This document shows, one piece after another, positions 30,755 to 40,626 of a stretch of DNA of 62,721 bases. The stretch's first letter is position 1. The number at the start of each line of letters is the position of its first letter. The translations under genes were made by a program, and so were the position numbers. The notes below the pieces were generated by a model. It made no database searches and had not been told where the DNA came from. It saw only the letters and a list, made by a program, of their open reading frames with translations. The stretch is from Eubacterium sp. (lineage in GTDB: Bacteria > Bacillota > Clostridia > Oscillospirales > Acutalibacteraceae). Location of the stretch: contig JAFSRN010000006.1 in the NCBI GenBank assembly GCA_017446095.1, forward strand, positions 1-62,721. Direction: 5' to 3'.

Positions 30755-32416
30755 ATGGAACTTAACGGTTCACAAATTGTTCTTGAAACGCTGAAAGAAC
30801 AGGGCGTGGATACCATTTTCGGTTATCCGGGCGGCACAATTCTCAATATTTTTGATGAGCTGTATAAATACGGCGATACATTCAAACATGTCCTCACTTC
30901 GCACGAGCAACACGCTGCTCACGCTGCAGATGGATATGCGCGCGCAACGGGCAAGGTCGGCGTCTGCTTTGCAACTTCGGGTCCCGGCGCGACTAACCTT
31001 GTAACAGGTATTGCAACTGCATACCTTGATTCAATTCCGATTGTTGCGGTTACGGTTAACGTTGCAAATCCGCTTATAGGTCGCGACACCTTCCAGGAGG
31101 TTGACGTTTGCGGTATCACAATGCCGATTACAAAGCACAATTTCTTTGTTAAGCATATTGAAGACCTTGCACCCACTATTCGTCGCGCGTTCAAGATTGC
31201 ACAGAGCGGCAGACCGGGTCCCGTTCTTATTGATATTCCAAAGGATGTTACTGCGGCAACTTATGAGTATACGGCGGAGCCTGCACAGGTTCCCGAACCG
31301 TCACCGCGTCCGACAGGCGACACGTTTGAAAGAGCGATTGAGCTTATCCGCAGCGCGAAAAAGCCGCTTATTTACGTCGGCGGCGGCACTGTGCTTTCAG
31401 ACCTCGGCGACGATTTAATCACTTTTGCCGAGAAGATTGACGCGCCTGTTGTATCTACCCTTATGGGTCTCGGCGCGTTCCCGAACGGTCATCCGCTTCA
31501 CCTCGGTCTTATCGGTATGCACGGTCACTTTGAGTGTAACAAAGCCGCTCACGACTGCGACGTTCTTATCACCTGCGGCGCGCGTTTTTCCGACCGTGTT
31601 GCAGGTAACAGACGCAAGTTTGCACCTAATGCGGAGATTCTGCATATTGATATTGACGCTGCTGAGATGGATAAAAACATCAACTCAAACTACCACCTTC
31701 GCGGCAACCTTAAAGAGCTTGTTCCCGAGCTTACGCGCGCTGTTGAGCAGCTTGACCACAGCGAGTGGAAAGCGGAGATTGAAACCTTCCGCCGTCCGTT
31801 CAACCAGACTCAGATCGGCGACTATGTAAATCCGCAGAAGCTTATTGAAAAGGTTGACGAACTCACACCCGAGGATACCCTTGTTGTAACCGACGTAGGT
31901 CAGCATCAGCTCTGGGCTGCACAGTTCTATAAGTTCAAGCACCCGAGAACCTTCCTTTCATCAGGCGGTCTTGGCACTATGGGCTATTCCATGGGCGCGT
32001 CCATCGGCGGACAGCTCGGCAAGCCGGACAGAACCGTTGTTCTTTTTGCAGGCGACGGCTGCTTCCATATGAACCTTGCAGAGCTTGCAACAATGGCTTC
32101 ATACAATGTTCCTGTTAAGATGTTCATCTTCAACAACACAGTGCTCGGTATGGTACGCCAGTGGCAGAAGCTGTTTTACGATAACCGCTTTGCAGATACC
32201 GATCCGCACAGAAAAACCGATTTCGTCAAGGTTGCAGAAGCTTTTGGCGTAAAAGGTCTGCGCGTTAATACGAACGACGATATTGATTCCGTTGTTAAAG
32301 AAGCGATTGAATATAACGGTCCTGTTCTTGTTGACTGCAGAATCAGCCCCGATTCGAACGTACTTCCTATGATTCCGCCCGGCGGCGCTCATACGGATAT
32401 TATTGAAGTATTTTAG
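30755..32416 (+). CDS. ilvB: Acetolactate synthase large subunit
   Basis: A 553-residue ThDP enzyme for the first common step of valine/leucine/isoleucine synthesis. The catalytic Glu is in VLTSHEQHAAHAADGYARA, followed by GVCFATSGPGATNLVTGIA; the ThDP/Mg motif is AGDGCFHMNLAELATMASY ... NNTVLGMVRQW. The FAD domain is central. It is followed 12 bp later by its regulatory subunit ilvN. RBS AAAGGAGAGG precedes the ATG. Confidence 0.96.
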   Translation: MELNGSQIVLETLKEQGVDTIFGYPGGTILNIFDELYKYGDTFKHVLTSHEQHAAHAADGYARATGKVGVCFATSGPGATNLVTGIATAYLDSIPIVAVTVNVANPLIGRDTFQEVDVCGITMPITKHNFFVKHIEDLAPTIRRAFKIAQSGRPGPVLIDIPKDVTAATYEYTAEPAQVPEPSPRPTGDTFERAIELIRSAKKPLIYVGGGTVLSDLGDDLITFAEKIDAPVVSTLMGLGAFPNGHPLHLGLIGMHGHFECNKAAHDCDVLITCGARFSDRVAGNRRKFAPNAEILHIDIDAAEMDKNINSNYHLRGNLKELVPELTRAVEQLDHSEWKAEIETFRRPFNQTQIGDYVNPQKLIEKVDELTPEDTLVVTDVGQHQLWAAQFYKFKHPRTFLSSGGLGTMGYSMGASIGGQLGKPDRTVVLFAGDGCFHMNLAELATMASYNVPVKMFIFNNTVLGMVRQWQKLFYDNRFADTDPHRKTDFVKVAEAFGVKGLRVNTNDDIDSVVKEAIEYNGPVLVDCRISPDSNVLPMIPPGGAHTDIIEVF

Positions 32417-32428
32417 GAGGTAAGCGAG

Positions 32429-32944
32429 ATGAAAGAAAAATTGATTTTATCAGTTCTCGTTGATAACGAGAGCGGTGTTCTTCAGCGTGTTGCAAGCCTC
32501 TTTTCAAGGCGCGGATATAACATCTCGTCACTTACAGTTAGTGAAACGGAGGACAGTGCATTTTCGCGTATGACGATTGAAACGTATACCGAGCCGGAGA
32601 ACTTTCGCCAGATTAAGCGCCAGCTCGCAAAGCTCGAAATCGTTAAAAAGGTAAGCGAACTCACAGAGGAAAACGCCGTTTCGTCGGAGCTTCTTCTGAT
32701 TAAGGTTAAGGCGCAGGGCGTGGATAACAAAAACGCCATCCTTGCGTATAACCTCAAATTCGGTGCGCGTGTGCTTGACGTATCGCTCACCACAATCACG
32801 CTTGAGTTCACAGGCTCGGGCGACACTATTGACGAGTTTATCGGCTATCTTGACGAAAACTTCGGCATAGTTGAACTTGCAAGAACGGGTATCACCTCGC
32901 TCCAGAGAGGCGAAGGCTCGTTTACGGATGATGTAAACGCATAG
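32429..32944 (+). CDS. ilvN: Acetolactate synthase small regulatory subunit
   Basis: A 171-residue protein with an N-terminal ACT domain (LSVLVDNESGVLQRVASLFS, GYNISSLTVSETED) and the C-terminal ALS_ss domain. It binds branched-chain amino acids and controls IlvB. It lies in an operon with ilvB; no ilvC follows, and leuC is next after a 92-bp gap. Confidence 0.94.
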   Translation: MKEKLILSVLVDNESGVLQRVASLFSRRGYNISSLTVSETEDSAFSRMTIETYTEPENFRQIKRQLAKLEIVKKVSELTEENAVSSELLLIKVKAQGVDNKNAILAYNLKFGARVLDVSLTTITLEFTGSGDTIDEFIGYLDENFGIVELARTGITSLQRGEGSFTDDVNA

Positions 32945-33012
32945 TGTTGACATCGTCAGTTAGCAGTTTGCAACCTTAAAACAGTCTGCTAACGGCTTAC
33001 TGCTAACGGCAA
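32945..33012. repeat. Degenerate 7/14-nt repeat in the ilvN-leuC gap
   Basis: GTTAGCAGTTTGCAAC and then CTGCTAACGGC repeated (CTGCTAACGGCTTACTGCTA and following), with partly inverted orientation. It fills the gap before the leuC ribosome site. Confidence 0.55.
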
Positions 33013-33036
33013 ACTTAAATCAAAGGAATATTAATT

Positions 33037-34308
33037 ATGGGAATGACAATGACACAAAAAATCCTTGCCGCTCATGCTGGTCTTGACAGCGTGGAGGCAG
33101 GGCAGCTCATTGAAGCTAACCTTGATATGGTGCTTGGTAACGACGTTACCTCGCCGGTTGCCATCAATGAGATGAATAAATTCAACAAAAATTCGGTGTT
33201 CGACAAAACAAGAATTTCGCTTGTTATGGATCACTTTACACCGAATAAGGACATCCAGTCTGCCGAAAACTGCAAGCAGGTTCGCACCTTTGCAAAGCAG
33301 CACGGCATCACGCACTACTTCGATGTGGGCAATATGGGCATTGAGCACGCACTGCTGCCCGAGCAGGGTATTGTTACCTGCGGCGACTGCATTATCGGCG
33401 CAGACTCTCACACCTGCACATACGGCGCGCTCGGCGCATTTTCAACAGGCGTCGGCTCCACCGATATGGCGTCGGGTATGGTTACAGGCAAGGCGTGGTT
33501 TAAAGTGCCTTCCGCTATAAAGGTGGTTGTAAAAGGCAAGAAAAGCGCTTATATTTCCGGCAAGGACGTTATCCTGCATATTATCGGCGAAATCGGCGTT
33601 GACGGCGCGCTTTACAAGTCGCTTGAATTCACGGGCGACGGCATTAAGGAACTGTCTATGGATGACAGACTTTGCATTGCTAATATGGCAATTGAGTGCG
33701 GCGCAAAGAACGGCATTTTCCCGGTTGACGATGTGACTCTTGAATATGTAAAAGGCCGCAGTGAACGCGAATACAAGGTGTTTGAGGCTGATGCTGACGC
33801 TGAATACGACAGCGTTATCACCGTCGATTTAAGCACACTCCGCCCGACGGTTGCGTTTCCGCACCTGCCGGAAAACACAAAGACAATCGACGACATCGCA
33901 CCCGGCAGCATTAAGATTGACCAGGTGGTTATCGGTTCCTGCACAAACGGCAGAATGGAAGATATGCGCACTGCAGCGGCTATCCTCAAGGGCAAAAAGG
34001 TTGCAGACGGCGTGCGAGTTATCGTAATCCCTGCAACTCAGAAGATTTACCTTAACTGCATTAAGGAAGGTCTTGCAGAGATATTTGTTAACGCAGGCGC
34101 AATAGTTTCCACACCGACTTGCGGCCCCTGCCTCGGCGGTCATATGGGTATTCTTGCAGCAGGCGAAAAGGCTGTTTCCACCTCAAATCGCAATTTTGTA
34201 GGCAGAATGGGTCACGTTGAATCGGAAATCTATCTTGCTTCACCTGCAGTAGCGGCAGCGTCTGCAGTTAAGGGCTATATCGCAAATCCAGAGGAGGTGT
34301 CAGAATGA
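33037..34308 (+). CDS. leuC: 3-isopropylmalate dehydratase large subunit
   Basis: A 423-residue aconitase-family enzyme of the shorter LeuC type. The iron-sulfur cluster cysteines are in [14 protein letters not shown] and [14 protein letters not shown]; also [20 protein letters not shown]. With LeuD it isomerises 2- to 3-isopropylmalate. leuC and leuD overlap by 4 bp. No leuA or leuB is in the window. Confidence 0.95.
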   Translation: MGMTMTQKILAAHAGLDSVEAGQLIEANLDMVLGNDVTSPVAINEMNKFNKNSVFDKTRISLVMDHFTPNKDIQSAENCKQVRTFAKQHGITHYFDVGNMGIEHALLPEQGIVTCGDCIIGADSHTCTYGALGAFSTGVGSTDMASGMVTGKAWFKVPSAIKVVVKGKKSAYISGKDVILHIIGEIGVDGALYKSLEFTGDGIKELSMDDRLCIANMAIECGAKNGIFPVDDVTLEYVKGRSEREYKVFEADADAEYDSVITVDLSTLRPTVAFPHLPENTKTIDDIAPGSIKIDQVVIGSCTNGRMEDMRTAAAILKGKKVADGVRVIVIPATQKIYLNCIKEGLAEIFVNAGAIVSTPTCGPCLGGHMGILAAGEKAVSTSNRNFVGRMGHVESEIYLASPAVAAASAVKGYIANPEEVSE

Positions 34309-34784
34309 TAGCAAAGGGCAAAGTACACAAGTTCGGCGACAATGTTGACACCGACGTTATTATCCCTGCAAGGTATCTCAACCGCAGCGACGAGGCGTGG
34401 CTCGCTTCACACTGTATGGAGGATATTGACGCAGATTTTGCAACCAACGTTAAAGCAGGCGACATTATGGTTGCCGAGGCTAACTTTGGCTGCGGCTCAT
34501 CGCGCGAGCACGCGCCGATTGCTATTAAGGCTTCGGGCATTAGCTGCGTAATCGCGTCCACATTTGCGCGTATTTTCTACCGCAACGCAATCAATATCGG
34601 CCTTGCTATCCTCGAATGTGACGAGGCGGCAAAGGATATCAAAAACGGCGACGAGGTCGAGGTTGACTTCGATTCGGGCATTATTACAAATATTACCACC
34701 GGCAAAACTTATCAGGCGCAGCCATTCCCACCGTTTATCCAGAGCATTATCAAAAACGGCGGTCTGATGAAATCTATTGATTAA
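34305..34784 (+). CDS. leuD: 3-isopropylmalate dehydratase small subunit
   Basis: A 159-residue swivel-domain subunit: [35 protein letters not shown] and [16 protein letters not shown] are signatures. It completes the LeuCD heterodimer. It is coupled to leuC by ATGA overlap and followed 16 bp later by an uncharacterised gene. Confidence 0.96.
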   Translation: MIAKGKVHKFGDNVDTDVIIPARYLNRSDEAWLASHCMEDIDADFATNVKAGDIMVAEANFGCGSSREHAPIAIKASGISCVIASTFARIFYRNAINIGLAILECDEAAKDIKNGDEVEVDFDSGIITNITTGKTYQAQPFPPFIQSIIKNGGLMKSID

Positions 34785-34800
34785 GAGGTGCTATGTTTTA

Positions 34801-35214
34801 ATGGATACACTGGAGTTTGATGAAGTATCACTGCGAAAGGGCTGGGGCAGCGTAGGCGAGTACTGGTTTTCACTTCGTACTTTTAACATAAAATCGGACG
34901 CGCAGCTGTCTGAACTGGATTGTCCCGAGGGTATGTCGCAAAGCGAATACCTTGTTTCAATCGGTTATATTCCGTATTTTTCCGTCACGAGCGAGGAGGT
35001 TATCCGCGCTTTTGTTCCCACAATTGAGCGCAAAAAGCTGCGTGACAAGATTGCTGATTACACGGGCAGCGACTATGTGGAAAACTTCTGGAAGTACTTC
35101 CACATCTATCCCGAAATCAGCGACCCGTACATAAAGTTTGAGGTGTCTTACATCAAGAACAAGGCAGTCAAATGGTGCGAGGAAAACAACATAAAATACG
35201 AATTCAAAGTGTAA
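34801..35214 (+). CDS. Hypothetical protein
   Basis: A 137-residue soluble, acidic protein (MDTLEFDEVSLRKGWGSVGE...). It has no signal peptide, no membrane segment and no motif I recognise; the C-terminal half is helical with aromatic residues (DYVENFWKYFHIYPEISDPY). AAGAGGTG lies about 10 nt before the ATG at 34801, which is preferred over an upstream in-frame TTG at 34777 inside leuD. Probably co-transcribed with leuCD. Confidence 0.6.
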   Translation: MDTLEFDEVSLRKGWGSVGEYWFSLRTFNIKSDAQLSELDCPEGMSQSEYLVSIGYIPYFSVTSEEVIRAFVPTIERKKLRDKIADYTGSDYVENFWKYFHIYPEISDPYIKFEVSYIKNKAVKWCEENNIKYEFKV

Positions 35215-35263
35215 TTGCTCGGGCGGATACCATCCGCCCGCTGCTGTTGTTTGGAGTATTCCT

Positions 35264-35812
35264 ATGGAAAAACTACTTATCATTAACGCATCCCCGCGTG
35301 AAAACGGCGTGTGTGCCGAAGTTATAAAGCAGGTTATGCCGTACTTTGCGGACTGCCAGATCAAGCAGTACGATGTGTATAAGCTCGCGCCTGCGCCGTG
35401 TATTGCGTGCAACTACTGCGAACAGCACGACGGCTGCTCAAACAAGGATTTAGACATCTTTTTTGAGGATTTTGAGGACGCGGACTACATCGCATTCTTC
35501 ACGCCTGTTTACAACAACTTTTTCCCTGCGCCGCTCAAAGCGCTTATTGACCGCTTTCAGCGTTACTACTCGGCGCGCTTCTGCAGAGGGGCAAATCCGC
35601 CCATTGCAAAGCCTAAAAAGGTCGGCGCGGTAATAGTCAGCGGCTCAAATTCGCGGCAGAATGCGGACTATATGGCAAACACACTTAAGCAATGCTTTGC
35701 CGTGCTCAACGGCGATTTTAGAGCGCGTTACTATATACCCGACACGGATTCCGGCGCGTACACGTTCAACATAACGGAACTTGAAAAATTTGCACATCAG
35801 TTAAAAAGATAA
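35264..35812 (+). CDS. Flavodoxin-like NAD(P)H-dependent FMN oxidoreductase
   Basis: A 182-residue flavodoxin-fold protein of the NADPH-dependent FMN reductase/iron-sulfur flavoprotein group. The FMN phosphate loop is INASPRENGVCAEVIKQV, then CIACNYCEQHDGCSNKD, a cysteine-rich stretch typical of this family, and AFFTPVYNNFFPAPLKALID. The substrate is unknown. GGAG precedes the ATG and a terminator follows. Confidence 0.82.
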   Translation: MEKLLIINASPRENGVCAEVIKQVMPYFADCQIKQYDVYKLAPAPCIACNYCEQHDGCSNKDLDIFFEDFEDADYIAFFTPVYNNFFPAPLKALIDRFQRYYSARFCRGANPPIAKPKKVGAVIVSGSNSRQNADYMANTLKQCFAVLNGDFRARYYIPDTDSGAYTFNITELEKFAHQLKR

Positions 35813-35835
35813 CCGGCTCACCGAGTCGGTTTTAA
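35811..35835 (+). terminator. Terminator after the flavodoxin-like gene
   Basis: AACCGGCTC-ACC-GAGTCGGTTTT. Confidence 0.7.
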
Positions 35836-35874
35836 TAATATGATAAAAAGCCTATAATTTATTATATTATAATA

Positions 35875-35903
35875 TTGCAAAAGCAATTCATATGTGGTAT
35901 AAT
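35875..35903 (+). promoter_or_regulatory. Promoter of ruvCAB
   Basis: TTGCAA (35875-35880), 17-bp spacer, TATAAT (35898-35903). The apparent upstream in-frame start at 35875 is this -35 element, so the CDS starts at 35935. Confidence 0.75.
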
Positions 35904-35934
35904 GTATAGAAAATATTATGGGGAAGTATACATT

Positions 35935-36435
35935 ATGGTGGTTTTAGGCATTGACCCGGGCTACGCTATAGTAGGTTGGGGCGCAGTTGAATATCAGCAC
36001 GGCAAGTTCCGTGTGCTCGGTTACGGCGCTATTACTACTGAGGCGAACACGCCGTTCCCCGAGCGGTTGCAGATTATCTACAACGATATGTCGTATTTGT
36101 TTGAAAAGTATAAGCCCGACGCTATGAGTATGGAAAAACTGTTCTACAACTCAAACCAGAAGACGGTTATCGATGTTGCGCAGGCAAGGGGAGTTATCAC
36201 TCTCGCGGCGCAGATGTACGGCAAGGATATTTTTGAGTACACGCCGCTGCAGGTCAAGCAGTCCGTAACGGGCTACGGCAGGGCGGAGAAAAAGCAGGTG
36301 CAGGAGATGACGAAGAGCATCCTCAATTTAGCATCTGTCCCCAAGCCTGACGACACGGCGGACGCGCTCGCTATGGCAATCTGCCACGCACACGCAAGCG
36401 GCTCTGCAATCGGCAGACTCAATCAAATAATGTAG
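35935..36435 (+). CDS. ruvC: Holliday junction resolvase RuvC
   Basis: A 166-residue resolvase with the four acidic catalytic residues in context: GIDPGYAIVGWG, SMEKLFYNSNQKTVI, and KPDDTADALAMAICHAH. ATG at 35935 follows GGGGAAG at eight bases and gives the standard N-terminus MVVLGIDPG. The last codons are ATG TAG, with the TAG provided by a GTAG repeat. RuvC cuts junctions processed by RuvAB, encoded next. Confidence 0.95.
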   Translation: MVVLGIDPGYAIVGWGAVEYQHGKFRVLGYGAITTEANTPFPERLQIIYNDMSYLFEKYKPDAMSMEKLFYNSNQKTVIDVAQARGVITLAAQMYGKDIFEYTPLQVKQSVTGYGRAEKKQVQEMTKSILNLASVPKPDDTADALAMAICHAHASGSAIGRLNQIM

Positions 36436-36459
36436 GGGTCGGCGTCCTCGACGACCCGT
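36431..36459 (+). repeat. GTAG REP at the ruvC stop
   Basis: TGTAGGGGTCGGCGTCCTCG continuing ACGACCCG. TAG at 36433-36435 is the ruvC stop. Confidence 0.85.
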
Positions 36460-36471
36460 TAAGGAGAAAAA

Positions 36472-37074
36472 ATGATTTATAATGTTAAAGGAACACTTAC
36501 ATACGCAGAGCCCACCTTCGCTGTGGTTGAGTGCGGCGGAGTCGGCTTCAAGTGCTATGTAAGTATGACCACGCTTAAAGAATTGCCCTCGCCTAATCAA
36601 GAGGTGAATCTTTACACATATATGTCAGTGCGTGAGGACGCAATTGACTTGTTCGGGTTTTACACAGTCGACGAGCTTGAAGCGTTTAAGCTGCTGATTT
36701 CCGTCAGCGGCATCGGACCTAAAGCGGCAATCGCAATTTTAAGCGTGCTCACGCCGTCAAAGCTGTCAATCGCAATTTCAAGCGGCGACGTGCGCTCAAT
36801 CCAGATGGCGCAGGGCGTAGGCAAAAAAACGGCAGAAAGGGTTGTGCTTGAACTTAAGGATAAGATGGTCGGCATCGGCTCAGCTGCAGCGGCAGACGTA
36901 CAGAGCGTGCAGTCGGTTGCTTCGTCAAGCGACGCGCAGGAGGCTGTGGAAGTGCTTGTTTCCCTCGGCTTCAGCCAGAGCGACGCTGCTACCGTAGTCG
37001 GCGCGATGGACAAATCAATGTCTGTCGACGATATGGTGCGCAAGGGCTTGCGCCAGCTTTCATCACAATTATAA
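36472..37074 (+). CDS. ruvA: Holliday junction DNA helicase subunit RuvA
   Basis: A 200-residue protein: N-terminal OB domain (MIYNVKGTLTYAEPTFAVVE), two HhH motifs (LISVSGIGPKAAIAILSVL, AQGVGKKTAERVVLELKD) and a C-terminal UBA-like domain (AVEVLVSLGFSQSDAATVV) that contacts RuvB. RBS AAGGAG. Part of ruvC-ruvA-ruvB. Confidence 0.96.
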   Translation: MIYNVKGTLTYAEPTFAVVECGGVGFKCYVSMTTLKELPSPNQEVNLYTYMSVREDAIDLFGFYTVDELEAFKLLISVSGIGPKAAIAILSVLTPSKLSIAISSGDVRSIQMAQGVGKKTAERVVLELKDKMVGIGSAAAADVQSVQSVASSSDAQEAVEVLVSLGFSQSDAATVVGAMDKSMSVDDMVRKGLRQLSSQL

Positions 37075-37088
37075 ATATATACACTTTG

Positions 37089-37116
37089 ACCTTTGGCTTT
37101 TGGTCTTTGGTCTTGA
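37089..37116. repeat. CTTTGGT heptamer run
   Basis: Degenerate CTTTGAC/CTTTGGC/TTTTGGT/CTTTGGT units just before the ruvB ribosome site. Confidence 0.6.
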
Positions 37117-37131
37117 ACAAAGGTGAAAAAC

Positions 37132-38193
37132 ATGATTGAAAACGAAATGGACTTTGAGGGCAGACTTGCTGCCCCCGAATACACCCCCGAAGATACGGAA
37201 ATTGAAAATTCGCTTCGCCCCAAGCAGTTAACTGACTACATCGGTCAGACAAAGGCGAAGGAAAATCTTTCTATATATATCGAAGCCGCAAAACGCCGCG
37301 GCGACGCGCTTGACCACGTGCTTCTTTACGGTCCTCCCGGTCTTGGCAAAACCACGCTCGCGGGCATCGTTGCAAACGAGATGGGCGTTAACATCCGTGT
37401 TACTTCGGGGCCTGCTATTGAAAAGCAGGGCGACCTGGTGGCAATTCTCTCTAATCTTGAGAGCGGCGACGTGCTGTTTATTGACGAAATCCACCGCCTT
37501 AACAGAACGGTTGAGGAAATCCTGTACCCTGCAATGGAGGACGGCAAGATTGATATCATCATCGGCAAAGGACCGTCTGCAAGAAGCTTCCAGCTTTCGC
37601 TGCCGCGCTTTACGCTTATCGGTGCAACAACGCGCGCAGGTCAGATTTCCGCACCGCTGCGCGACCGCTTCGGCGTAATCTTAAGGCTTGAGATGTATAC
37701 TAATGAGGAACTTGCGCAGATAGTGCACCGCTCGTCAAAGATACTCGATATCCCTGTTGATACAGACGGTGCGCTGCAGATTGCAAGCCGTTCACGCGGT
37801 ACGCCGCGTATTGCAAACCGCCTGCTCAAGCGCTCGCGCGACTTTGCGGAGGTACGCTATGACGGTGTGATTACCAGAGAAGCCGCAGAGGAAGCGCTTG
37901 CAAGTATGGATATTGACGAACTCGGGCTTGACGCAATTGACCGCCGTATGCTTAAAACGATGATTAAAAACTACAACGGCGGACCTGTCGGACTGGAAAC
38001 TATTGCAGCGGCAATCGGTGAGGAAAGCGTGACTATTGAGGACGTTTACGAGCCGTATCTTATGCAGATCGGCTTCCTTGCGCGCACACCTCGCGGCAGA
38101 TGCGTAACGCCTGCAGGCTATGCGCACCTCGGTATAGAGTTCAACCCGAACGGCAACGGCGCAGGTTCAGCACAAACTAAACTCGAAATATGA
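37132..38193 (+). CDS. ruvB: Holliday junction DNA helicase RuvB
   Basis: A 353-residue AAA+ motor. N-terminal [20 protein letters not shown]-type segment, Walker [21 protein letters not shown], Walker [41 protein letters not shown] (sensor I/arginine finger region) and a C-terminal winged helix. ATG at 37132 has AAAGGTG 6-7 nt upstream; GTG at 37123 is less likely. Confidence 0.96.
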   Translation: MIENEMDFEGRLAAPEYTPEDTEIENSLRPKQLTDYIGQTKAKENLSIYIEAAKRRGDALDHVLLYGPPGLGKTTLAGIVANEMGVNIRVTSGPAIEKQGDLVAILSNLESGDVLFIDEIHRLNRTVEEILYPAMEDGKIDIIIGKGPSARSFQLSLPRFTLIGATTRAGQISAPLRDRFGVILRLEMYTNEELAQIVHRSSKILDIPVDTDGALQIASRSRGTPRIANRLLKRSRDFAEVRYDGVITREAAEEALASMDIDELGLDAIDRRMLKTMIKNYNGGPVGLETIAAAIGEESVTIEDVYEPYLMQIGFLARTPRGRCVTPAGYAHLGIEFNPNGNGAGSAQTKLEI

Positions 38194-38303
38194 ATTGAGA
38201 ATGTAGAATGGAGAATATCGGGTCGCTTCGCTCCGATTATAATAAGGTGTGGACGGAGTCCACCATTAATTCTCAATTCTCAACTCTCAATTCTCAATTT
38301 CAC
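38194..38303. repeat. Heptamer-flanked GGTGTGGAC hairpin element
   Basis: Left arm GAATTGA/GAATGTA/GAATGGA (38194-38216), core AATAAGGTGTGGAC-GGA-GTCCACC (38241-38264), right arm AATTCTC/AATTCTC/AACTCTC/AATTCTC/AATTTC (38269-38300). The arms are inverted copies, so the whole 110 bp can fold on itself. Confidence 0.8.
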
Positions 38304-38318
38304 AGAAAGGAATAAATT

Positions 38319-39671
38319 ATGGGTAGATTATTCGGTACAGACGGCGTAAGAGGCGTCGCAAACAAGGACTTAACAAACGAGCTTGCTATGCAAATCGGCT
38401 CTGCTGCCGCAACTGTTTTGTTAAAAGAGGCGCACGGCACAAAGCCGACTGTGCTTATTGGTAAGGACACACGCGCTTCCGGCGATATGCTTGAAGCGGC
38501 GCTCACAGCAGGACTTTGTTCCGTTGGTTGCAACGTGCTTTCCGTTGGCGTTGTGCCAACCCCTGCAGTGGCTTACCTTGTGGGCAAGTATGAGTGCGAG
38601 GCTGGTATTATGATTTCCGCTTCCCACAACCCTTGCGAATACAACGGCATCAAGATTTTTCAGAAAACGGGCTACAAGCTTGACGACGCTATTGAGGAAG
38701 AAATTGAGGCTATTATCCTCGACGGCGCAGAGCAGCCTGCGCTTAAAATCGGCGGCGAGGTCGGCAACAGAATGTCGTCCAAAAAGGCTATAAACGATTA
38801 CATCGACCACGTTGTAAGCACTACAGATGTACGCTTTGACGGACTCCGCATCGCGCTCGACTGTGCAAACGGCTCGGCTTCCGTCTGCGCTAAAGAGATT
38901 TTTACAGCGCTCGGCGCAAAGTGCATTATGCTGTCCGACACACCCGACGGCACAAATATCAACGACAATTGCGGCTCAACGCATCCCGAAGAGCTTATGG
39001 CGTTTGTTAAGGACGCAGGTCTTGACCTCGGTCTTGCTTTTGACGGCGACGCAGACAGAATGCTTGCTGTTGATGAAAACGGCGTGCTTGTGGACGGCGA
39101 CAAGGTTATTGCTATCTGCTCAAAGCGCATGAAGGAAGAGGGTACACTCAAGCAGAACACCGCTGTTGTAACGGTTATGAGTAATATGGGCTTCTTCAAG
39201 TTCTGCGATGATCACGGCATCCACTGCGCAAGGACGGCTGTCGGCGACCGCTATGTGCTTGAAAGAATGTTGAAGGACGGCTACAACATCGGCGGCGAAC
39301 AGTCGGGACACGTTATTTTCCTTGACTACGCTACCACGGGCGACGGCGAACTCACCGGCGTTAAGCTTGTTGAAACTGTTGTTAAATCGGGCAAAAAGCT
39401 GTCCGAACTCGCTTCGATTATGGAAGTTTACCCGCAGGTGCTTATCAACGTAAAGGTATCACCCGAGGGCAAAAAGAAGTACAACAACGACGAATATATT
39501 ATCGCCGCAACGCAGAAAGCGGAGATGGAACTTATGGGCGACGGACGTGTGCTTGTGCGCGTATCCGGCACAGAGCCGCTTGTGCGTGTAATGCTTGAGG
39601 GCAAGGATATCGACCACATCACCGCACTCGGCAACGACATCGCGGCAGTTGTAAAAGAACGCTTAAGTTAA
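38319..39671 (+). CDS. glmM: Phosphoglucosamine mutase
   Basis: A 450-residue alpha-phosphohexomutase. The N-terminus RLFGTDGVRGVANKDLT is the GlmM signature, the phosphoserine loop is ISASHNPCEYNGIKIF, the metal-binding loop AFDGDADRMLAVDENG, the sugar loop GGEQSGHVIF and the phosphate loop RVSGTEPLVRVM. It makes glucosamine-1-phosphate for UDP-GlcNAc and peptidoglycan. Confidence 0.96.
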   Translation: MGRLFGTDGVRGVANKDLTNELAMQIGSAAATVLLKEAHGTKPTVLIGKDTRASGDMLEAALTAGLCSVGCNVLSVGVVPTPAVAYLVGKYECEAGIMISASHNPCEYNGIKIFQKTGYKLDDAIEEEIEAIILDGAEQPALKIGGEVGNRMSSKKAINDYIDHVVSTTDVRFDGLRIALDCANGSASVCAKEIFTALGAKCIMLSDTPDGTNINDNCGSTHPEELMAFVKDAGLDLGLAFDGDADRMLAVDENGVLVDGDKVIAICSKRMKEEGTLKQNTAVVTVMSNMGFFKFCDDHGIHCARTAVGDRYVLERMLKDGYNIGGEQSGHVIFLDYATTGDGELTGVKLVETVVKSGKKLSELASIMEVYPQVLINVKVSPEGKKKYNNDEYIIAATQKAEMELMGDGRVLVRVSGTEPLVRVMLEGKDIDHITALGNDIAAVVKERLS

Positions 39672-39703
39672 TTCGGAATTCGGAACTCGGAATTAGGAAT
39701 TAT
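39668..39703. repeat. GAATTCG heptamer run after glmM
   Basis: Degenerate ATTCGGA/ACTCGGA/ATTAGGA units beginning at the glmM stop. Confidence 0.7.
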
Positions 39704-39710
39704 TTGAGAT

Positions 39711-40604
39711 ATGAGATACACAAAAGATTGGAAAGACTATGAGCTTATCGACTGCTCGACGGGCGAAAAGCTTGAACGCTGGAACAGGGAAATACTGATT
39801 CGTCCCGACCCGCAGGTCATCTGGAAAAGTGAAAAAAATCACCGTATGTGGGCGCAGCCATCGGCGCAGTATTTCCGTTCGCGCAGCGGCGGCGGCAAGT
39901 GGAACGTCTACAAGCGTATGCCGTCGGCGTGGCAGGTAAGGTACAAAGACCTCACCTTTAACGTCAAGACTATGGGCTTCAAGCACACGGGGCTTTTCCC
40001 CGAGCAGGCTGTTAACTGGGACTTTGTGCGCAGCGTTATCAAAAACAGCGGCAGGGAAGAGGTCAAGGTGCTCAACCTCTTTGCCTACACGGGCGCTGCA
40101 ACCGTTGCCTGCCTTAAAGAAGGCGCTTCTGTAGTCCACGTTGACGCGTCAAAGGGCATGACCTCCTGGGCAAAGGAAAATGCGGAAGCAAGCGGCGTGA
40201 GCGAAGGCGATGTCCGCTGGATTGTGGACGACTGCATCAAGTTTGTTCAGCGCGAAATCAGGCGCGAAAACAAGTACGATATAATTATCCTCGATCCGCC
40301 GTCATACGGCAGGGGTCCGCGCGGTGAGGTGTGGCACCTGGAGGACAGCATTTACGATTTTATGAAGATTGCCGAGCAGGTGCTGTCCGATGAACCGCTG
40401 TGCGTAATACTCAATTCGTACACAACGGGGCTTTCCGCCTCCGTAATGAAATATATACTCGATGATGTTATCACTCAAAAGCGCGGCGGCAAATCAACCG
40501 CTGACGAAATCGGGCTTCCCGTAACTGCAAGCGGCGGCGTTCTGCCGTGCGGCACTACAGCCGTTTGGCTCGGTTGCGAACGCTCGCAGTGCGAGATGAA
40601 GTGA
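39711..40604 (+). CDS. Class I SAM-dependent methyltransferase (RlmI/RlmK-like)
   Basis: A 297-residue protein with a class I methyltransferase core: motif I VLNLFAYTGAATVACLKEGA, VVHVDASKGMTSWAKENAE, and the cytosine-methyltransferase-like IILDPPSYGRGPRGEVW. The N-terminal part has GFKHTGLFPEQAVNWDF, seen in rRNA C5-cytosine methyltransferases of the RlmI family, but the PUA domain is absent. An rRNA target is likely but unproven. Confidence 0.8.
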   Translation: MRYTKDWKDYELIDCSTGEKLERWNREILIRPDPQVIWKSEKNHRMWAQPSAQYFRSRSGGGKWNVYKRMPSAWQVRYKDLTFNVKTMGFKHTGLFPEQAVNWDFVRSVIKNSGREEVKVLNLFAYTGAATVACLKEGASVVHVDASKGMTSWAKENAEASGVSEGDVRWIVDDCIKFVQREIRRENKYDIIILDPPSYGRGPRGEVWHLEDSIYDFMKIAEQVLSDEPLCVILNSYTTGLSASVMKYILDDVITQKRGGKSTADEIGLPVTASGGVLPCGTTAVWLGCERSQCEMK

Positions 40605-40626
40605 GCAATAAGAGCTCAGTAGCGGT

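Noticed and set aside
35875-35934. Longer N-terminus for RuvC
   Set aside because: The extra 20 codons are the promoter (-35 TTGCAA, -10 TATAAT) and the ribosome site.
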